A stretch of 64,000 nucleotides of DNA from Bin52 sp965243345 (GCA_965243345.1 CBDEUR010000003.1:4340001-4404000), one strand, 5' to 3'. Shown: positions 27,044 to 36,482, counted from the stretch's first letter. A program made the numbers and translations. The notes: a model not told the origin generated them from the letters alone.

Positions 27044-30000
27044 CTAGAGCTTGTACAAGCGATATTGGATCGTACTCGTGTTGGCTGCCACAATGATGTT
27101 CCCGTTCACGTCCTTCGCGAACTCGAGATCGCGGTCATTAGCCGTGATCGCGTGGACCACAATGGGTTTTGGCGCCTGGTTCCGGTCTGGATCGCTGTTG
27201 ATACTTTCGGTCGGCAGCGCCGACTTCAATACGAAACGCATGTCCGATTGAGCGTTCGTAGCAGAAGCGCGGGCCACCACGCCGAACATCTCGCCGACGT
27301 CGTCAAGGTCCACCTGCGTGTCCGAGTAATTGGCGCTCGCGGTCAGCCACCCGCTTCCAATCTGGCTGGGAGACAAACCCCCGCCACTGCTCAGGACTTC
27401 CGTGCTGCCCCGATACAGCTTCTTCTCGTCCTCGACAAAATAGTGGGTGCTGGGGTCCTTGGTCGTGATCGCGTCGTACTGCGCCTTCGTGCCAGTCCAG
27501 ATCGTGCTGATCGCCGTTGAGCGCACGAACCTGCTTCCGCTCGGAACGTCGTTGGAGGATCGGAATGTCCGCAGCCAACTGTATCGACTGTCGCCGAGCC
27601 ACAAGTCCTTGTTCGAGCCCCGCAGCCTGAAGCGCACGTCGACGGTTCGAGCGGCCTTGTCGGCATCGGAGCCACTGCCGTGCGCATTGTACAGCCTTCG
27701 CAACACAGTGTTGAAGGTGTCCGAGCGTGCGCCGTAAAGAAAGAATCGACCACCAGCAGTGGCTGGCTGTCCTGATTGATCCAGTGCTGCGCTGATCGGA
27801 AGGGTGGTTTCCGTCCCGTCTGCTTCGGTTATGACGGCATTGAGTTGATGCAGGACATCGTTGTCGCCAGTAGCCTGTTGCCACCTTGTCACAATCTCGT
27901 GCTTCAGCAGAACATTCCATCCCCCATATGTCGTATTCGTGTTGTACCAAAACACGAAAGCGGAACAGGCATTGTACGGATTGATGAACCGCTCGCCGAA
28001 ATCCTGCGAGTACCCTTCGCCATGCGTGCCGTTCCAGTTGAAACCCCACAGCTGGTGATGGTCCTGGGCCGTATCGTTCCGGTCAATCCTGAACCGAATG
28101 CGATTGTGCCCCGACGCAGCAGCGCCCGCGTCGACCGGCTTGTAGGCTCCGGCCTCGATTGCGAGGTTGTAGGTCCGGCTGATGGCGTCGAGCGCGGCCG
28201 ACCGCGAGTTGTCGACGACCACGTCGACGTCGTAGTCGGCCGTGACCAGCAGTTCCGTCGGCGAGTCGGCCGCAGCCGCCGGGAGTGCGTGGACGTACTC
28301 GCCGCCGTGCAGCAGCAGGTCCGTGATCCGCTCTTGCAGCTTCGTGTTTGCGGTCTCGGAAGCGTCGTTCACTCCGGCCAGTTCGGCGCGCACCTCGTCA
28401 ACCTCATCGAGCAGGATGTCAAAGTCGCGGTCGTGCCAGTCGATCCAGTGTTTCAATCCCGCGTTGTGCGTCAGCAGCGGAGTCGAGTCGTCCACTGTGT
28501 CATTGGCCGCCTCAGTGATCTCGAAAACAAGGTTCTGGTCGCCGGCGGCCGTGTAGATCGCTGAAGCGATGCCAAACTGCCGGGCGAATTGCAGTATCTC
28601 CACCCCGTTGTCGCGGTAAGTGTGGTCGTATGTCAGATAGAAGTTCAGGGCCACGGTGACATTGCTGTCAGCCACACTGGCAATCGTGCCCACGAAGCCA
28701 ATCTGGTCTCCAGCAACGACGGCACTGCCCTTGGCGGTCTCGTACTCAGTCTTCTTGATGTCCAGGTTGACCAGGCCGTTCGAGTATGCCCAAACCTGCC
28801 GGATCGCGTCGTTCGGATTGGCGGTCCATCGCCCGTGGCCAGGCCTGATGCCTCTTGCCCGCCCGTTCAAGTCGACACGATCTGCGGGCCGAGTGCCAGC
28901 GAATATGTTGGCGTCAGTCTCGTCGGTCAGCGCGAGCCTGCGCCACTGGTCGTTGACCACGACGATATCGTCGACCTGGTACGCGTCGACGCTGGGGTCT
29001 GCACCAAGGACTTCGAGCTGCGCGCCGCCGCCGGCGTTGTCGTCGACATATTTCTTCGTCGCCGCGTGAGGATCGGCAGTCGGGGCCGCCACTTCCACAG
29101 GCTGCGAAAACCCGTTGCTGCCGGTGAATTCGATGTCGCTGCCCTCGATCTCGTCGAGCACAATCAACGAGACGCTGGACAGCTGCGAGCGTTTCTTGTT
29201 GTGGCTATCACTGGCGTCGTATAGCAGCACGTGATCAGCGACAGTGGGGTCCACAACCGTCAGGTCATCGTAAGCTTCTGCCCCTCCCTCGTGGGCTTTC
29301 GTCCACCTCATCGAGGAAGGCGTGGTTGGGAACTGGGCATTAGCGGTGTGCGCCATCGTGTAGATATTGCCGGCAGCCTCTCCGCTCAATGCCTCATAGA
29401 TGAATTCAAGGCGGCTGCCCTGCTGAGCGTTGGACCCCGAAATCGCGTATGAGGAAAGGCGAAACTCCCCCGTCTGGTGATCGCTCGGCCTGTCGCTGTT
29501 CCTGCCAGACCATGAGTCGAAAAACCGAACGCCAACCCTGATAAGCGACGTTCCTGCGTCCGGCCTTCTGAAGAAGCTCCGAAGGTCCTGGTTGCCTTCG
29601 ATGATCTCGGTGTTGTGGTCGGCCGCATTCAGCTTCGCGGTGACCGCCGCGGCCAGCATTCCCTCGGTGATCGTGCCCTCAGGCGGGTTGATCTCCCCGT
29701 CATACCGTGTGCGATCCTGCGCCGTTTGCGACTGCGCCGTCGCCACCACTTCTTCGTCATCGTTGATGACGTCCACCTGCCAGAAGCGGAAGCCGGAAAC
29801 GATGACCGTGCCCAGCACGATGGCGCCGTTGAACCGATCCCGGCCCTGGAACCTCGCATTGTCGCCCGACAGGAAGACGGCAAGGTTGTCTATGTCGAGG
29901 TCGTCAGCGACCTTGGCGATGATCTTGTAGTCCGTGGACGCCGCAGAGGTGTCGGCGCGCTGCGACAGCGTGACCTCGCTGGCATAGGTCTCCGCGCCGG

Positions 30001-30310
30001 TCGGGTTTCCGGTGACCAGCGCAAGCCCGAATTTCGAGGCGTCGCTGTAGTCGCCCCAGGCGTTGGGCAGATCGAGCACATGCAGATCGCGCGTGAGGTG
30101 CTGGAGGTCGCCAATGTCGTCGTCCACGCGCGACAGCGCGGCGTCGAAAACGCCGGTGCTGACCCCGCCGGTGCCGAGACTGTTCAGCTTGGCTTGCGCC
30201 GCCGTGTCAAGCGCGCCTTCCGGGACGGTGCCGTCCTCGATCTGACCGCCGCCTATTCCCTTGCCGCCGTTGAACAGGAACGTGATCTTGTCGACGAAAG
30301 AAATGCTCAT
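27044..30310 (-). CDS. Large tail-fibre-like protein
   Basis: A 1088-residue protein. It has one clear copy of the shaft motif P-T-A-D-P-H-A-A-T-K-K-Y-V-D-D, found in phage fibres and shared with the gene immediately upstream. It also has repeated IEDGTVPEGALDTAAQAKLN / PPEGTITEGMLAAAVTAKLN segments near residues 23-42 and 208-230, and long beta-rich stretches. No signal peptide is seen. The ATG overlaps the upstream stop (ATGA), so both fibres are translationally coupled. GC content is lower than in the neighbouring tail genes. It is probably a side fibre; its attachment partner is unknown. Confidence 0.75.
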   Translation of the reverse strand: MSISFVDKITFLFNGGKGIGGGQIEDGTVPEGALDTAAQAKLNSLGTGGVSTGVFDAALSRVDDDIGDLQHLTRDLHVLDLPNAWGDYSDASKFGLALVTGNPTGAETYASEVTLSQRADTSAASTDYKIIAKVADDLDIDNLAVFLSGDNARFQGRDRFNGAIVLGTVIVSGFRFWQVDVINDDEEVVATAQSQTAQDRTRYDGEINPPEGTITEGMLAAAVTAKLNAADHNTEIIEGNQDLRSFFRRPDAGTSLIRVGVRFFDSWSGRNSDRPSDHQTGEFRLSSYAISGSNAQQGSRLEFIYEALSGEAAGNIYTMAHTANAQFPTTPSSMRWTKAHEGGAEAYDDLTVVDPTVADHVLLYDASDSHNKKRSQLSSVSLIVLDEIEGSDIEFTGSNGFSQPVEVAAPTADPHAATKKYVDDNAGGGAQLEVLGADPSVDAYQVDDIVVVNDQWRRLALTDETDANIFAGTRPADRVDLNGRARGIRPGHGRWTANPNDAIRQVWAYSNGLVNLDIKKTEYETAKGSAVVAGDQIGFVGTIASVADSNVTVALNFYLTYDHTYRDNGVEILQFARQFGIASAIYTAAGDQNLVFEITEAANDTVDDSTPLLTHNAGLKHWIDWHDRDFDILLDEVDEVRAELAGVNDASETANTKLQERITDLLLHGGEYVHALPAAAADSPTELLVTADYDVDVVVDNSRSAALDAISRTYNLAIEAGAYKPVDAGAAASGHNRIRFRIDRNDTAQDHHQLWGFNWNGTHGEGYSQDFGERFINPYNACSAFVFWYNTNTTYGGWNVLLKHEIVTRWQQATGDNDVLHQLNAVITEADGTETTLPISAALDQSGQPATAGGRFFLYGARSDTFNTVLRRLYNAHGSGSDADKAARTVDVRFRLRGSNKDLWLGDSRYSWLRTFRSSNDVPSGSRFVRSTAISTIWTGTKAQYDAITTKDPSTHYFVEDEKKLYRGSTEVLSSGGGLSPSQIGSGWLTASANYSDTQVDLDDVGEMFGVVARASATNAQSDMRFVLKSALPTESINSDPDRNQAPKPIVVHAITANDRDLEFAKDVNGNIIVAANTSTIQYRLYKL

Positions 30311-32070
30311 GAGACTGTCACCGTCGTGCTTTCAGCAAACGTCAGGGACTGGTTCGAGACCCAGACGGTGTAATCGTTCCCGCCGACGCTGATTGCGCTT
30401 CCGTGCTTCGTGAAGCCCCCGATCTGGTTCGTTTGGGTGGCGTCCGTACTGAGCGTCAGGCTCGTGATGTCCGGTTCGTTCGCGACACGGGCGACAAGCA
30501 AATGCATGTCGGTGAACGCCGCGACGTCGAAGGAGCCGTCGCCGTCCGTGTTCGGCAGCTCGCCGGCCACCGGAGTGCTGTCGGCGGACAGGCCCCAGCG
30601 AAAGTCGCCGGAAGTTGCCGGAGTGGCGCCAGCGACCTTGTCATCGACGTATTTCTTTGTCGCGGCGTGCAGGGCGCTCGTGGGAGGGCCGGAAAGCGTC
30701 AGCAGGCCGGTCATCGTGCCCCCGGAGAGATTGAGCTTGGTGGCGAGCCCAGCCGCCAGCTCGCTCATGGTGTCGAACGCCGCGCTCACGCCGCCGCGGA
30801 CCGTCGTGAGGACCGCGTCGACATATTGCTTGGTGGCGGCATGCCGGTTTGCAGTCGGATCGCCGTCGAGCGTGATCTTGCCCGACATGGTGCCCCCGGA
30901 AGTCCGCAACGCTCCCCCGCGTGCGATGATGTCTCCCAAGCCCTCGCGCTTCACCCTGTTGCTGTCACTGGCGTCGAAGAACGGAATGAAATCGCTGGAG
31001 ACAACCGCCGCTTCCGGCGCGTCGGCGTAGGTAAGGCCAGACCCAGAAGACGCGACCCGAACCACGTTGACAACGATCCATGTCGCGCCGGTCCACAGGA
31101 AGTCCGCGAACTTGATTTCTGTCCCTATGGTATAGGTGACACCGCCCTCGATATTATTTGTCGTGTCCACGACGTTGAGCCTGCCAAGCCCGCTGCCGGA
31201 CCTGTGGAGGCCCACGACAAAGCCTTCGTCAGTAGCCCCCAGCGTCCTCGGAAGCGCGACAGCCGTGTTGCCAGCCGCGGTGATGGTATACCCAAAGATT
31301 TTCCCGTTATCGTTCTCTGTGATGTTGAGGGCACCTGATGTGGCCACGAAATCCCGCTTCGCCAGATACTTTGCCAACTCCGGCAGCAGAAACTCGTTCG
31401 GGTCTGCCGGCCCATCAGCAGCGCCTTCGTCGAAATGCCAATCGCCGTTCGCGGCCACGGGGTCGGTCGGCGCAGCGTCAAGGTCGATGGTGATGCCCTT
31501 GATGCGGAGCGTCTTCGGGTTGTTGGCCTCCAGCGCGTCGACGAACGACGTGTCCGACGCTACTCCGGTTATCACCGTGTACACGTGCGCAGTGTCGCGT
31601 GGGTAAAGCGCCAGAATAGTGACCGAAGCCGCACCGATGGACGCGGTTTCGTACGGGGCCAAAGGCCTGACCAGCGCCGTTTCCTTGCCAATGTCGTCCA
31701 CGTAGAGTGTGATTATGTCGGCGCTCAGGCCGCCGCCGCCTCCGGCATTGTCGTCTACATAGGCTTTGTTTGCAGCGTGATCGTCTGCTGTAGGAGCGCC
31801 AGCCAGCGTCAGGTCGCCCGTCATCGCGCCACCGGCGACTTGCAGATATCGGGCGTCAGCGGCCCCCTGGCTCAGACCGCCGTTGTCGTCGACGTAGCTT
31901 TTCGTGGCAGCGTGACTGTCCGCCGTGGGATCGCCGTCGAGCGTCAGCTTGCCGGTCAGCCTGCCTCCGGCGAGGCGGAGATAGCGGGCGTCGGCGGCCG
32001 TGCGGGTAATGCCGTCGCCCGAAGACGAGCTGCCCTCGCCCGATCCACCGCCGCGACGCCGCGCCGGCAT
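30307..32070 (-). CDS. Tail-fibre-like protein with four shaft repeats
   Basis: A 587-residue protein with four tandem-type repeats of the form L-x-G-G-x-M-T/S-G-x-L/I-T-L-x-G-x-P-T-(A/S)-x-x-H-A-A-(T/N)-K-x-Y-V-D. Two lie near the N-terminus and two near residues 420-500. These are standard phage fibre modules. The N-terminus is Gly/Ser-rich and flexible. ATG 32070 is chosen because it lies next to the stop of the 96-residue gene upstream; the open frame itself extends much further in a shadow of that gene. Confidence 0.78.
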   Translation of the reverse strand: MPARRRGGGSGEGSSSSGDGITRTAADARYLRLAGGRLTGKLTLDGDPTADSHAATKSYVDDNGGLSQGAADARYLQVAGGAMTGDLTLAGAPTADDHAANKAYVDDNAGGGGGLSADIITLYVDDIGKETALVRPLAPYETASIGAASVTILALYPRDTAHVYTVITGVASDTSFVDALEANNPKTLRIKGITIDLDAAPTDPVAANGDWHFDEGAADGPADPNEFLLPELAKYLAKRDFVATSGALNITENDNGKIFGYTITAAGNTAVALPRTLGATDEGFVVGLHRSGSGLGRLNVVDTTNNIEGGVTYTIGTEIKFADFLWTGATWIVVNVVRVASSGSGLTYADAPEAAVVSSDFIPFFDASDSNRVKREGLGDIIARGGALRTSGGTMSGKITLDGDPTANRHAATKQYVDAVLTTVRGGVSAAFDTMSELAAGLATKLNLSGGTMTGLLTLSGPPTSALHAATKKYVDDKVAGATPATSGDFRWGLSADSTPVAGELPNTDGDGSFDVAAFTDMHLLVARVANEPDITSLTLSTDATQTNQIGGFTKHGSAISVGGNDYTVWVSNQSLTFAESTTVTVS

Positions 32071-32071
32071 G

Positions 32072-32362
32072 TCAGATCTCCGCCGCGACCAGGCGCGAAG
32101 CGCCGCCGTCGGTGCGAAGCCACCAGGTCCAGCCGGCGCGCGCGGCGAACTCGAGCGGCTCCTGTGCTCGCGGGTTCCTGTCGCGGTTGAAATGCACCAG
32201 CGCATCCTCGGCCGAGGTCGGCGGGCCTGCGCCGTTGACATCGAGCGCGCGGATCACCGTGTCGGGCGGTCCGTGGAACTCCACGACGTAGCTGCTGCCG
32301 TCTTCCAGCGACAGCCCGGCCTTGGCCTCCTGCCACTCGGTGGTGAGGTTCATTCCCGGCAT
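32072..32362 (-). CDS. Hypothetical small phage protein preceding the fibres
   Basis: A 96-residue protein with beta-strand character (SYVVEFHGPPDTVIRALDVNG...WTWWLRTDGGASRLVAAEI). It lies directly upstream of the fibre pair, with its stop adjacent to the fibre start. ATG 32362 is chosen over GTG 32368. It may be a fibre-attachment or baseplate factor. No family is recognised. Confidence 0.6.
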   Translation of the reverse strand: MPGMNLTTEWQEAKAGLSLEDGSSYVVEFHGPPDTVIRALDVNGAGPPTSAEDALVHFNRDRNPRAQEPLEFAARAGWTWWLRTDGGASRLVAAEI

Positions 32363-32550
32363 TGTCACACGAGCCCCTGGGAGGCCGCACAGCGGCCCTT
32401 TGGCGCAGAACCCCCGAAGGTACCGGGCGAGGCGGCGACCTGTTTAAATTTTGAGCTCTGCCCGTTTAACGGCGATGTTTTCATTGAGCCCTCGCGGGAA
32501 CCCGCCGCCGGCGCCGCAAGACGCCGCCGGCGGCATGGTCGCAGGCTGGA

Positions 32551-32835
32551 TCAGCCCCCGAACTCGGTCTTGATCTGGGTCGCCATGTCGATGATCGCGT
32601 CGGCCGCGTCGATCACCGGCTTGCCCGCCTTCGACAGCGCGTCCCTGGCATCGGCCTGGGCCTTCTTCGCGGTAATCAGCCGATCCTCGGCCGCCTTCAC
32701 GCCGGACGCGGCCTGCTCCTCGGCCACCACGGCGGCGCGGGCACCGGAAATCGCGGCGTTCAGATCCGCCTCGACCGTGTTGAACTTCTCGGCCCAGCTG
32801 GGCTGCGCCTGCACCGGGTCTTGTACCTGAGTCAT
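32551..32835 (-). CDS. Hypothetical coiled-coil phage protein
   Basis: A 94-residue, Ala-rich, almost entirely helical protein (KFNTVEADLNAAISGARAAVVAEEQAAS...KAAEDRLITAKKAQADARDAL). AAGGAG precedes ATG 32835. A GC-rich inverted repeat (about 32504-32536) lies just after the stop and might separate this transcript from the fibre genes, but no T-run follows it. Function unknown. Confidence 0.6.
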   Translation of the reverse strand: MTQVQDPVQAQPSWAEKFNTVEADLNAAISGARAAVVAEEQAASGVKAAEDRLITAKKAQADARDALSKAGKPVIDAADAIIDMATQIKTEFGG

Positions 32836-32852
32836 CGACTCATTCTCCTTAT

Positions 32853-33296
32853 CTAGCTCGGGGCAGGGATCCCGTACTCCGCGAGCGCCCCACGGTCGCG
32901 GTGGTATCTGGCCTCGATCTCGTGCTTGCCGGACCAGCCCGCGCGGCTGGTGCCGCCGGCGTAGGGCAGCCCGTGGCGGCGTTCGATCAGCCAGTCGCGC
33001 AGCGAAACACCGTCGACGATGACCTCGCCCACCGGGCGGCCGTACTTGCCGGCCCAGACCGTCGGGCGGAAGATGACCTGCGTGCCGGCCTCGATGAACG
33101 CGCGGGCCGCATCGCGGGCCAGGCGTGCGGCGGCCTTCGTCAGGTCCGAGCCGCCGCGCAGTTCCGGCGTGTCGATGCCGTCAAGCCGTGCAGAGATGTG
33201 GTGCTTCAGCCCGAAGCCGAGATCGACCTTCAGCTTCAGCGTGTCGCCGTCGTAGATGCTCTCGACTTCGCAGGGAAACGTGAACTCATGCTTCAT
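32853..33296 (-). CDS. Thermonuclease-like (SNase domain) protein
   Basis: A 147-residue staphylococcal-nuclease-fold protein without a signal peptide. The metal and catalytic residues expected in the family are visible: D16/D18 in YDGDT, R37 and D42 and E45 in ARLDGIDTPE, and R87 in KYGRPVG. This suggests an active Ca-dependent nuclease. ATG 33296 overlaps the end of the gp35-like gene by 11 bases. A nuclease inside a Mu-type head operon is unusual and looks like cargo. Degradation of host or competitor DNA is a possible role (inference). Confidence 0.85.
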   Translation of the reverse strand: MKHEFTFPCEVESIYDGDTLKLKVDLGFGLKHHISARLDGIDTPELRGGSDLTKAAARLARDAARAFIEAGTQVIFRPTVWAGKYGRPVGEVIVDGVSLRDWLIERRHGLPYAGGTSRAGWSGKHEIEARYHRDRGALAEYGIPAPS

Positions 33297-33795
33297 GAGC
33301 CTGGCTCTCACCGGTCGCTTCGTTGCCCGCCACGGCGGCGTCGCGCTGGGCGGCAGTGACGTCAAAGCCGACGCAGGCCTTGACCGTCGCCACGGTGGGC
33401 ACGCCTTCGGCGGTCCACGACTTCGGGTCCCGGCCGAGCGTCAGCACCGTGCAGGCCGCGGCGATGGCGTCCTCCGGCGTCGCGATACCGCCGTCGCCGA
33501 ACAGCGCCGCATCGATCTGTGCGACGTCCATCTCGGCAATCCTGGCCAGCTGTCGATCGGTCAGGTGGTTGAGCGCCACCGCCCTGGCCAGCTCGGCGCC
33601 CGTATCGTTGGCTTCGCCGGCAGCGGGGCTTTCGAGCTCGGTGACGACCAGCACCGGGTCGGCGCGCAGCGCTTCGAGCTGCTCTTCCGTCCAGTGTCCG
33701 GCCCCAAACGCCTGCGGCGAGCCGGTGAACTCGGTGCCGCAGCGCCAGCGCGAGGCCGAGCGCGCGGTGATCAATACCGCCGGGGTCCCGCTCAT
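33286..33795 (-). CDS. Mu gp35-like protein (HI1506-type)
   Basis: A 169-residue protein placed directly after the major capsid gene, as Mu gp35 is. The N-terminus (ITARSASRWRCGTEFTGSP...WTEEQLEALRADPVLVV) matches the gp35/HI1506 pattern: 'R-x-G-x-x-F-x-x-x-x-x-x-x-x-x-x-x-T-x-x-Q-x-x-x-L-x-x-x-P-x-L-x-V'. The C-terminal half contains a second helical region. Start at ATG 33795 or GTG 33798; both overlap the capsid stop. Confidence 0.75.
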   Translation of the reverse strand: MSGTPAVLITARSASRWRCGTEFTGSPQAFGAGHWTEEQLEALRADPVLVVTELESPAAGEANDTGAELARAVALNHLTDRQLARIAEMDVAQIDAALFGDGGIATPEDAIAAACTVLTLGRDPKSWTAEGVPTVATVKACVGFDVTAAQRDAAVAGNEATGESQAHEA

Positions 33796-34685
33796 CACGC
33801 GAGCCAGGGCACGACGACCACTTCGGCCCAGCCCTTCACCGTGTTGGTCTCGCCGGCGGTGCCCAGCTCGTTCATCATGAGCTTGGTGGCTTCGGCGCGC
33901 AGCGAGGGCGCCACGATCAGGTGCGTCGGCTTCAGCCCCAGCGGCCGGCCCTCGTCGCCCTTCATCCCCTCCATGGCCTCATAGGCCGCGGTGAAGTTGG
34001 TCTCGTTGAGCGTCTCGGAGGAGGCCGCCGCCATCTGCCAGAGACCGAACCCGACGTTGTCGCGGCAGTCGACGCCGTAGAGGAACTCCTTCCTCATGAA
34101 GACGTTCTCGTCGGTGTCGCGGTCCAGCCGGATGATGTTGTCGGCCCGCTTGCGGATCTGGAGCACGATCGGCTTGAAGGTGCGGCGCAAGTCCATCAGG
34201 TACCAGGTCGGAGGAGAGCTTCCATACCGGTTGGCGACGGTGCCAACGCCAACCACCGGGTGGTCGGTGTCGAAGAAGTTCTGGCCGTCGTAGCACAGGG
34301 TGGTGTGGCCGGCCTTGAGCAGCGGCCACACCAGCTCGTCGTAGTGGGCGGCCACGGCCTCGCCGAGGGCCTGGAACATCGGCGAATAGACGCCGTACTG
34401 GTCGTCCTCGATCGAGTTCCGGTCGACCGCGATCGTGTCCTCGTAATCCTTGTTGCGGATCTCGAAGGCGTGCTGGCGCAGGTTCTCGATGACGCGCTCG
34501 CCGATCCATTCCTTCATGCCCGGGATCTTGCCGAGCCAGGGATAGACCTCCGCAGCGGTCATCGACGTGGTCTGCATGGCGACCTGCATCCACATGCTGT
34601 TCGCCTGCTGCCCGATCAGCCCGGTCCGGAAGGCGGCGTTGTAGCCCTTGAACAGGGTGTCCAGGTTGGTGCGGTTGATGATCAT
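33795..34685 (-). CDS. Major capsid protein (Mu gpT-like)
   Basis: A 296-residue HK97-fold capsid subunit. MIINRTNLDTLFKGYNAAFRTGL and MTAAEVYPWLGKIPGMKEWIGERVIENL are the gpT start motifs. FDTDHPVVG and PTHLIVAPSLRAEATKLM lie further on. GAGGAA precedes ATG 34685. It follows the protease and decoration genes in the Mu order I-Z-T. Confidence 0.95.
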   Translation of the reverse strand: MIINRTNLDTLFKGYNAAFRTGLIGQQANSMWMQVAMQTTSMTAAEVYPWLGKIPGMKEWIGERVIENLRQHAFEIRNKDYEDTIAVDRNSIEDDQYGVYSPMFQALGEAVAAHYDELVWPLLKAGHTTLCYDGQNFFDTDHPVVGVGTVANRYGSSPPTWYLMDLRRTFKPIVLQIRKRADNIIRLDRDTDENVFMRKEFLYGVDCRDNVGFGLWQMAAASSETLNETNFTAAYEAMEGMKGDEGRPLGLKPTHLIVAPSLRAEATKLMMNELGTAGETNTVKGWAEVVVVPWLA

Positions 34686-34736
34686 GAAGTCTTCCTCGCG
34701 AGCCTACAAACGGGTTTGTGACTATCCCGTGAGCGC

Positions 34737-35204
34737 CTAGTTGAGATGCTTCTCGAAAAGGAACGGAAGGCCGGTTGCGACCCAGGCGCCCTCGCTGTCC
34801 ACGGCAATCAGAATGCCGACCGCAGTGCCCTCGACGTTTCCGCCGGCGGTCAGCTGGCCGTCGCTGCGGATTGTCTCGGAGTCATGGCCGAACACCTGGT
34901 CGCCGATGTTGGCCTTGGTCACCTCCTTGCCGCTGACATCATTCTCCCAGCGGAATACACCGGTGCGGACGCGGACCTTGAGATCGCCGGCGGAGCCCGA
35001 TGAATTGTCAACCGTCTCCTCGCAGCGACCGACGACAATGGCGGTGCCCGTGCTGCCGGCCGACGCTGCAGCGTATTCCGCGGCGTTGCCGCTGGTGTCG
35101 AGCGCCACCATCTTGCCGGCCTCGATCTTGGTCGAGGCAGCGACGTCATAGGCCTCGACATAGTCGATCATGCCCGACCGGCGGGGCGTGTTGCGTTCTG
35201 CCAT
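34737..35204 (-). CDS. Capsid decoration protein (DUF2190-like)
   Basis: A 155-residue beta-rich protein (IDYVEAYDVAASTKIEAGKMVALDTSGNAAEYA...GTAIVVGRCEETVDNSSGSAGDLKVRVRTGVF), a pattern seen in small capsid-decorating proteins between protease and capsid genes. GGAGG stands about 9 bases before ATG 35204. It lies 51 bp upstream of the capsid gene. Confidence 0.75.
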   Translation of the reverse strand: MAERNTPRRSGMIDYVEAYDVAASTKIEAGKMVALDTSGNAAEYAAASAGSTGTAIVVGRCEETVDNSSGSAGDLKVRVRTGVFRWENDVSGKEVTKANIGDQVFGHDSETIRSDGQLTAGGNVEGTAVGILIAVDSEGAWVATGLPFLFEKHLN

Positions 35205-35208
35205 GGTC

Positions 35209-36321
35209 TCAGACCTCCTCGCCCGCGGCGGCAAGCGCCTTGCGGGACTTCACGTAGTCTTCCTCGGCGATGCCCATGGACCGGCAGACCGCCTTTTCGT
35301 CGGCCGTCAGCACATCCCCGCCCTCCGGACTGCCGGCCGGCGCCACGCGGCCGGCTGGCAGCAACGCCGGCGTGGCAGCCGCCAATGCCTGGAAGTCCTC
35401 CAGGTTCGCCTTGGCGTGCTTGAGGTGATGCTCGCGGGTGGCAGGCGCGAACTTGCCGGCCTGAATCGCGGCATCCACCGCCGCCACCGCCTTCTCCTCG
35501 GTGGTTGCAGTCTCCATGTCCGCAAACCGCGCCGCCAGTCGATCGAAATCAGCGCGCGGCACGAAGGCGCCCGGATCGGCAGACCCGGCCGATGCCTTCG
35601 CCGCCGTCACCGCGGTCGCGATCTCGGGCAGCGTCGCGCCCTCCGCAAGACCGGCGGCGGTCGCGATCGCGGCCACGCCGGTGCGCTGGGCGGTGAGCGC
35701 CGCCGTGACCGTCTCGCCGGTCACCTCGCCGGAAAGCCCGAGCGCGGTGCCAACCTCGGCCAGGCCCGACGCGCCGGCAGCGGCAGCCTCGGCCGCGGCG
35801 AGGATCTCCGCCTCGGTGGCGGCGTCGGCAAGGCCAAGCGCCTTGCGCAGTTTCGCGAGATCCATTTCGGTCTCCGTTCCTCTGTTTGCGTTGGCGATCG
35901 CGCGCATGTAGAGCGCGGGATCGTTGGTGAGCGCGGCGCCGGTGATCAGCGTCACGCGCCGGGTGTCCGGCTCGAACATGAACTCGGGCGAAATGTACCG
36001 GTACTCCTTCGCCCGGTAGGCGGCCGCCGCCCTCTCGGTCCAGTCCACCGTTGCCCACAACGCGCCGTCGCGCTCGAACACGCGCTTGACCCAGCCCGCG
36101 GCCGGGCCCGGCTGATGGTCGTAGTTGATCTGGAAGTCGCCGCCGTTCTCGGCATGCGTCGCCGCGACCACCGCGGCCGCGTCATCGTTCAGCCACGGAT
36201 CGCGCCCGTCGTGCACGCGCGTGCGCACCGTGCCTGCCGGCATCAGCTCGATCTCGGTTGGCGGATCCGTGCCCGAAGGCAAAAGTACCGCCGCCGCTGC
36301 GGCAAGGGTTCGACGCGTCAT
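35209..36321 (-). CDS. Head maturation protease/scaffold (Mu gpI-like)
   Basis: A 370-residue protein. The N-terminal half is the protease domain (HAENGGDFQINYDHQPGPAAGWVKR, then EYRYISPEFMFEPDTRRVTLITGAALTNDPAL, typical of Mu gpI). The C-terminal half is helical, Ala/Glu-rich scaffold, and the conserved LTADEKAVCRSMGIAEEDYVK tail is present. Mu makes the scaffold Z from an internal start; one is likely here too. It is the first gene of the head transcript and begins 35 bases downstream of a 20-bp palindrome. Confidence 0.92.
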   Translation of the reverse strand: MTRRTLAAAAAVLLPSGTDPPTEIELMPAGTVRTRVHDGRDPWLNDDAAAVVAATHAENGGDFQINYDHQPGPAAGWVKRVFERDGALWATVDWTERAAAAYRAKEYRYISPEFMFEPDTRRVTLITGAALTNDPALYMRAIANANRGTETEMDLAKLRKALGLADAATEAEILAAAEAAAAGASGLAEVGTALGLSGEVTGETVTAALTAQRTGVAAIATAAGLAEGATLPEIATAVTAAKASAGSADPGAFVPRADFDRLAARFADMETATTEEKAVAAVDAAIQAGKFAPATREHHLKHAKANLEDFQALAAATPALLPAGRVAPAGSPEGGDVLTADEKAVCRSMGIAEEDYVKSRKALAAAGEEV

Positions 36322-36355
36322 GGGAGCGAGTATGGGCGGCGCCCCGCTCGCTGTG

Positions 36356-36375
36356 CACCGAAGCATGCTTCGGTG
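36356..36375. promoter_or_regulatory. 20-bp perfect palindrome, candidate late-activator site (copy 1)
   Basis: CACCGAAGCATGCTTCGGTG is a perfect palindrome in the divergent region between protease I (minus) and the D12 methylase (plus). Its 16-bp core is identical to the palindrome at 48147-48166. A CATACT hexamer lies 21 bases further in the minus direction and could be a -10 element. This is the position of the Mu I promoter, which is activated by a Mor/C protein. Confidence 0.65.
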
Positions 36376-36482
36376 TCCGAGGGCGCCTGGCTGCGCCAGA
36401 CTCGGCCCTGTTCCCGCCTGGTGTTGGCCGGCGGGGGCCCGGGCGTTAGCAGCACCCGGACCGGGAGGGGAGGCCTCCCACG

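Noticed and set aside
32504..32550. GC-rich inverted repeat after the 94-residue gene as an intrinsic terminator
   Set aside because: No T-run follows on either strand; mentioned only as a possible hairpin.
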